A DNA stretch of 6,329 nucleotides from Candidatus Poseidoniaceae archaeon (GTDB lineage: Archaea > Thermoplasmatota > Poseidoniia > Poseidoniales > Poseidoniaceae): the NCBI GenBank assembly GCA_022425585.1, contig JAKMFF010000026.1, forward strand, positions 1-6,329, read 5' to 3'. Below the pieces are notes generated by a model. The model was not told where the DNA came from, made no database searches, and was given only the letters and a program-made list of their open reading frames with translations. Shown one piece after another: positions 4,718 through 6,329 of the stretch (its first letter is position 1; every line of letters starts with the position of its first letter). Position numbers and translations under genes: made by a program.

Positions 4718-6329
4718 ATGAATCGTTACCTTGTATGGCTAGTTTCTGTTTTATTACTTGGAGGTAGCCTCCTAATTATTGTTAATTCAGAGGATGAAAC
4801 AAATCCCAATCTTATCGACATAGAGGAATTAACCTGTCCTTTGGGAGAGGTACTTGTTAGTAATACATCACTTAGTGATGGATATGAATGCATTCCATTC
4901 GACACTCACACTATTTCCCATACACATCCTGATCCCGTTCTAACTGTGACTGATGTCGTTGATAATGGCACATCGGTCGTAGTGACAGGAAACGTCGATC
5001 ACCAGCATCCTGACGAAATATCGGTAATTGCTGTTCAAGGAGCAAGCACGTCTCCGGTTACTACACAACCCAATCTAAATGGAGACTGGTCTTTGATTAT
5101 ACAAAATAATGCTGATAAAGTATACATCAACATAACAGCCTCACATGATTTAGAACAAACATTTTCTGAAACGACACTTGTAGAAATTAATCGAACAACA
5201 TCTGATGAAACCGACGAAAGCAACAACACCGACAATGGTACAGATAACGGCACTGAAAACAACACAGGCAATCAAACAGACAACAATACTGGAAACGAAA
5301 CCGACAATGGCACCGATAATGGTTCTAATAACAACACTGATGACAGCACAGGTAACGAAACTGACAATGGTACTGAGGAGCCGACTGGCCCAAACCAACC
5401 AGCATACGATTCTTCTGATATGGGTCAATTTTGGCTCGATGTGTTCCGTTGTCAAGCCGGACAAAACATCACTCCGGTTGATGATTTAACAACCACGGCG
5501 GTGGAAACTCACGAATGTTCGGTGAGCATCACGATGAACGAAACTCACATCACTATAGTTGCCAATGGCTTGCCAGACCACGATTTTGAATCAACCTTGG
5601 CCTGCTCACAAGCTAATGATTGTACGCGTGCTCAGGACTACGAGTGGACAATTCCCCGCTCGCCAGTAAACGATACTACGGGCGGTCACGACTCGACTAA
5701 CTGCCCTGAAGCGAATGGAGATTATGAATGCGCAGCCGCCCTTGGTGAAGTCGCAATCGCTATCAACGGCGTACCGTTCTATGGTCCTGAAGACGGGCCA
5801 GGAGGGGATGCAGTTGCTAGCCAACACGGAGTATACGAGGAAGACCGCCAACCGATTGAACTAGGCGTGTGCCATGCTCACAATGGGCAGGGCGGTACCT
5901 TCCACTATCACGCCGATGCCAATTGTCTTCACTGGCACCCCGATGAAGGAGAAACCATGCTTGATTATGACATTAGTACGCCTGCTGCTGTTGCACAGAA
6001 TACCGCTAACGGATCACACTCAGCAGTGATAGGTGTAGCAATGGACGGCTATCCTATCTACGGACTCTGGGGCTATGATGGTCAGATGAATGTCGTCGAG
6101 ATGAAGAGTTCCTACAAACTCAAAGAAGGCGAGACTGGCTACAATGGCATTGACGATTACATCTACGTCCAAGGACTTGGACACCTTGATGTCTGCAATG
6201 GGCACTTTGGACCTACACCTGATTTTCCAGATGGAATCTATCACTATCATTCAACCATGATGAATGGTGAAGGCGATATGGGCTTCCCATATTTCCTGCT
6301 GTGCTATCACGGAGAGACTTTCCTCGATG
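4718..6329 (+). CDS. YHYH-domain surface protein with glycosylation-rich stalk (3' end outside window)
   Basis: The frame is open from ATG 4718 to the right edge, giving 537 residues without a stop. Order: N-terminal hydrophobic signal or anchor (about 4-22); a small Cys-containing segment (C40, C58); a histidine-bearing stretch (HTISHTHPDP at 64-73, HQHP at 95-98) leading into an Ig-like beta domain (about 74-157); a stalk at 158-221 with 13 Asn-X-Thr/Ser sequons; a Cys-containing region (about 230-345); and a YHYH domain (PF14240-like) from about 345. The last is recognised by CHAH (385-388), FHYH (395-398), HWH (405-407), MDGYPIYGLWGYDG (442-455) and IYHYH (507-511), and it is nearly complete at the edge (CYHGETF). 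The molecular function of YHYH domains is not established; clustered His and Tyr suggest metal binding. The protein is predicted extracellular. No stop or frameshift is seen. GC is higher over the YHYH part than over the N-terminus. Confidence 0.88.
   Translation, partial: MNRYLVWLVSVLLLGGSLLIIVNSEDETNPNLIDIEELTCPLGEVLVSNTSLSDGYECIPFDTHTISHTHPDPVLTVTDVVDNGTSVVVTGNVDHQHPDEISVIAVQGASTSPVTTQPNLNGDWSLIIQNNADKVYINITASHDLEQTFSETTLVEINRTTSDETDESNNTDNGTDNGTENNTGNQTDNNTGNETDNGTDNGSNNNTDDSTGNETDNGTEEPTGPNQPAYDSSDMGQFWLDVFRCQAGQNITPVDDLTTTAVETHECSVSITMNETHITIVANGLPDHDFESTLACSQANDCTRAQDYEWTIPRSPVNDTTGGHDSTNCPEANGDYECAAALGEVAIAINGVPFYGPEDGPGGDAVASQHGVYEEDRQPIELGVCHAHNGQGGTFHYHADANCLHWHPDEGETMLDYDISTPAAVAQNTANGSHSAVIGVAMDGYPIYGLWGYDGQMNVVEMKSSYKLKEGETGYNGIDDYIYVQGLGHLDVCNGHFGPTPDFPDGIYHYHSTMMNGEGDMGFPYFLLCYHGETFLD
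5189..5380 (+). repeat. Degenerate repeats encoding an N-X-T sequon stalk in the YHYH protein
   Basis: This codes for residues 158-221, built from Thr, Asn, Asp, Gly and Glu with units such as TDNGTDNG and GNETDNGT. Thirteen Asn-X-Thr/Ser sequons fall in 64 residues. Two pairs of eight-codon repeats (5228-5251 with 5300-5323, and 5291-5314 with 5351-5374) each differ at four bases, every one a silent third position. The DNA repeats have therefore drifted while the peptide was kept. Confidence 0.8.

Noticed and set aside
5035..5489. Overlapping ORFs on both strands across the repeat stalk (5035-5271 and 5150-5464 minus, 5205-5489 plus)
   Set aside because: They arise because Asn/Asp/Thr codon repeats leave other frames open. 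The YHYH frame spans the region without a stop, shows silent-only repeat divergence and has clear domains on both sides.
5606..6250. Minus-strand ORFs at 5606-5851 and 6020-6250
   Set aside because: Both are antisense shadows of the YHYH domain, whose motifs are unmistakable on the + strand.

Overview
The window reads as a piece of an uncultured marine archaeon, most likely a Thermoplasmatota relative of Marine Group II/III (Poseidoniia). This is inferred, not shown, since no rRNA or universal marker is present. Four things support it: TATA-like boxes centred about 26 bases before several start codons with no clear Shine-Dalgarno (leaderless archaeal transcripts); surface proteins with a PKD domain, a lipobox and a YHYH domain; a spacer packed with N-glycosylation sequons; and modest GC (roughly 35-45% in most genes by spot counts).

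Layout, left to right. Bases 1-329 are the C-terminal RGG/basic tail of an RNA-binding protein whose body lies upstream. Bases 404-1204 (+) encode a membrane-anchored PKD-domain surface protein. It converges, with 3 bases between stops, on a minus-strand TspO/MBR gene (1208 to about 1569). The TspO gene lacks the first membrane helix, and its only plausible ATG is out of frame by one base across a T7 run. Divergent from it is a lipoprotein alpha/beta hydrolase of the LpqC / PHB-depolymerase-like esterase type (1761-2705, +). Two small minus-strand membrane proteins follow (2829-3014 and 3111-3356). The second is divergent from a fatty acid hydroxylase / sterol desaturase family membrane enzyme (3456-4514, +). 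A 203-base gap holds a possible broken micro-ORF (4554-4634). From 4718 to the right edge (+) runs a long, 3'-truncated YHYH-domain surface protein with a histidine-bearing N-terminal domain and a 64-residue spacer carrying 13 Asn-X-Thr/Ser sequons.

The genes look like single-gene transcription units rather than an operon: nearly every one has its own TATA-like element. The shared theme is the cell envelope (surface domains, lipoprotein esterase, TspO, lipid hydroxylase, small membrane proteins). I do not see a coordinated pathway, and I found no CRISPR array, tRNA, rRNA or insertion sequence. The most notable points are the TspO start with its perfect -1 slippery heptamer, the glycan-rich stalk of the YHYH protein, and the TATA-preceded micro-ORF with an in-frame TGA at codon 4.
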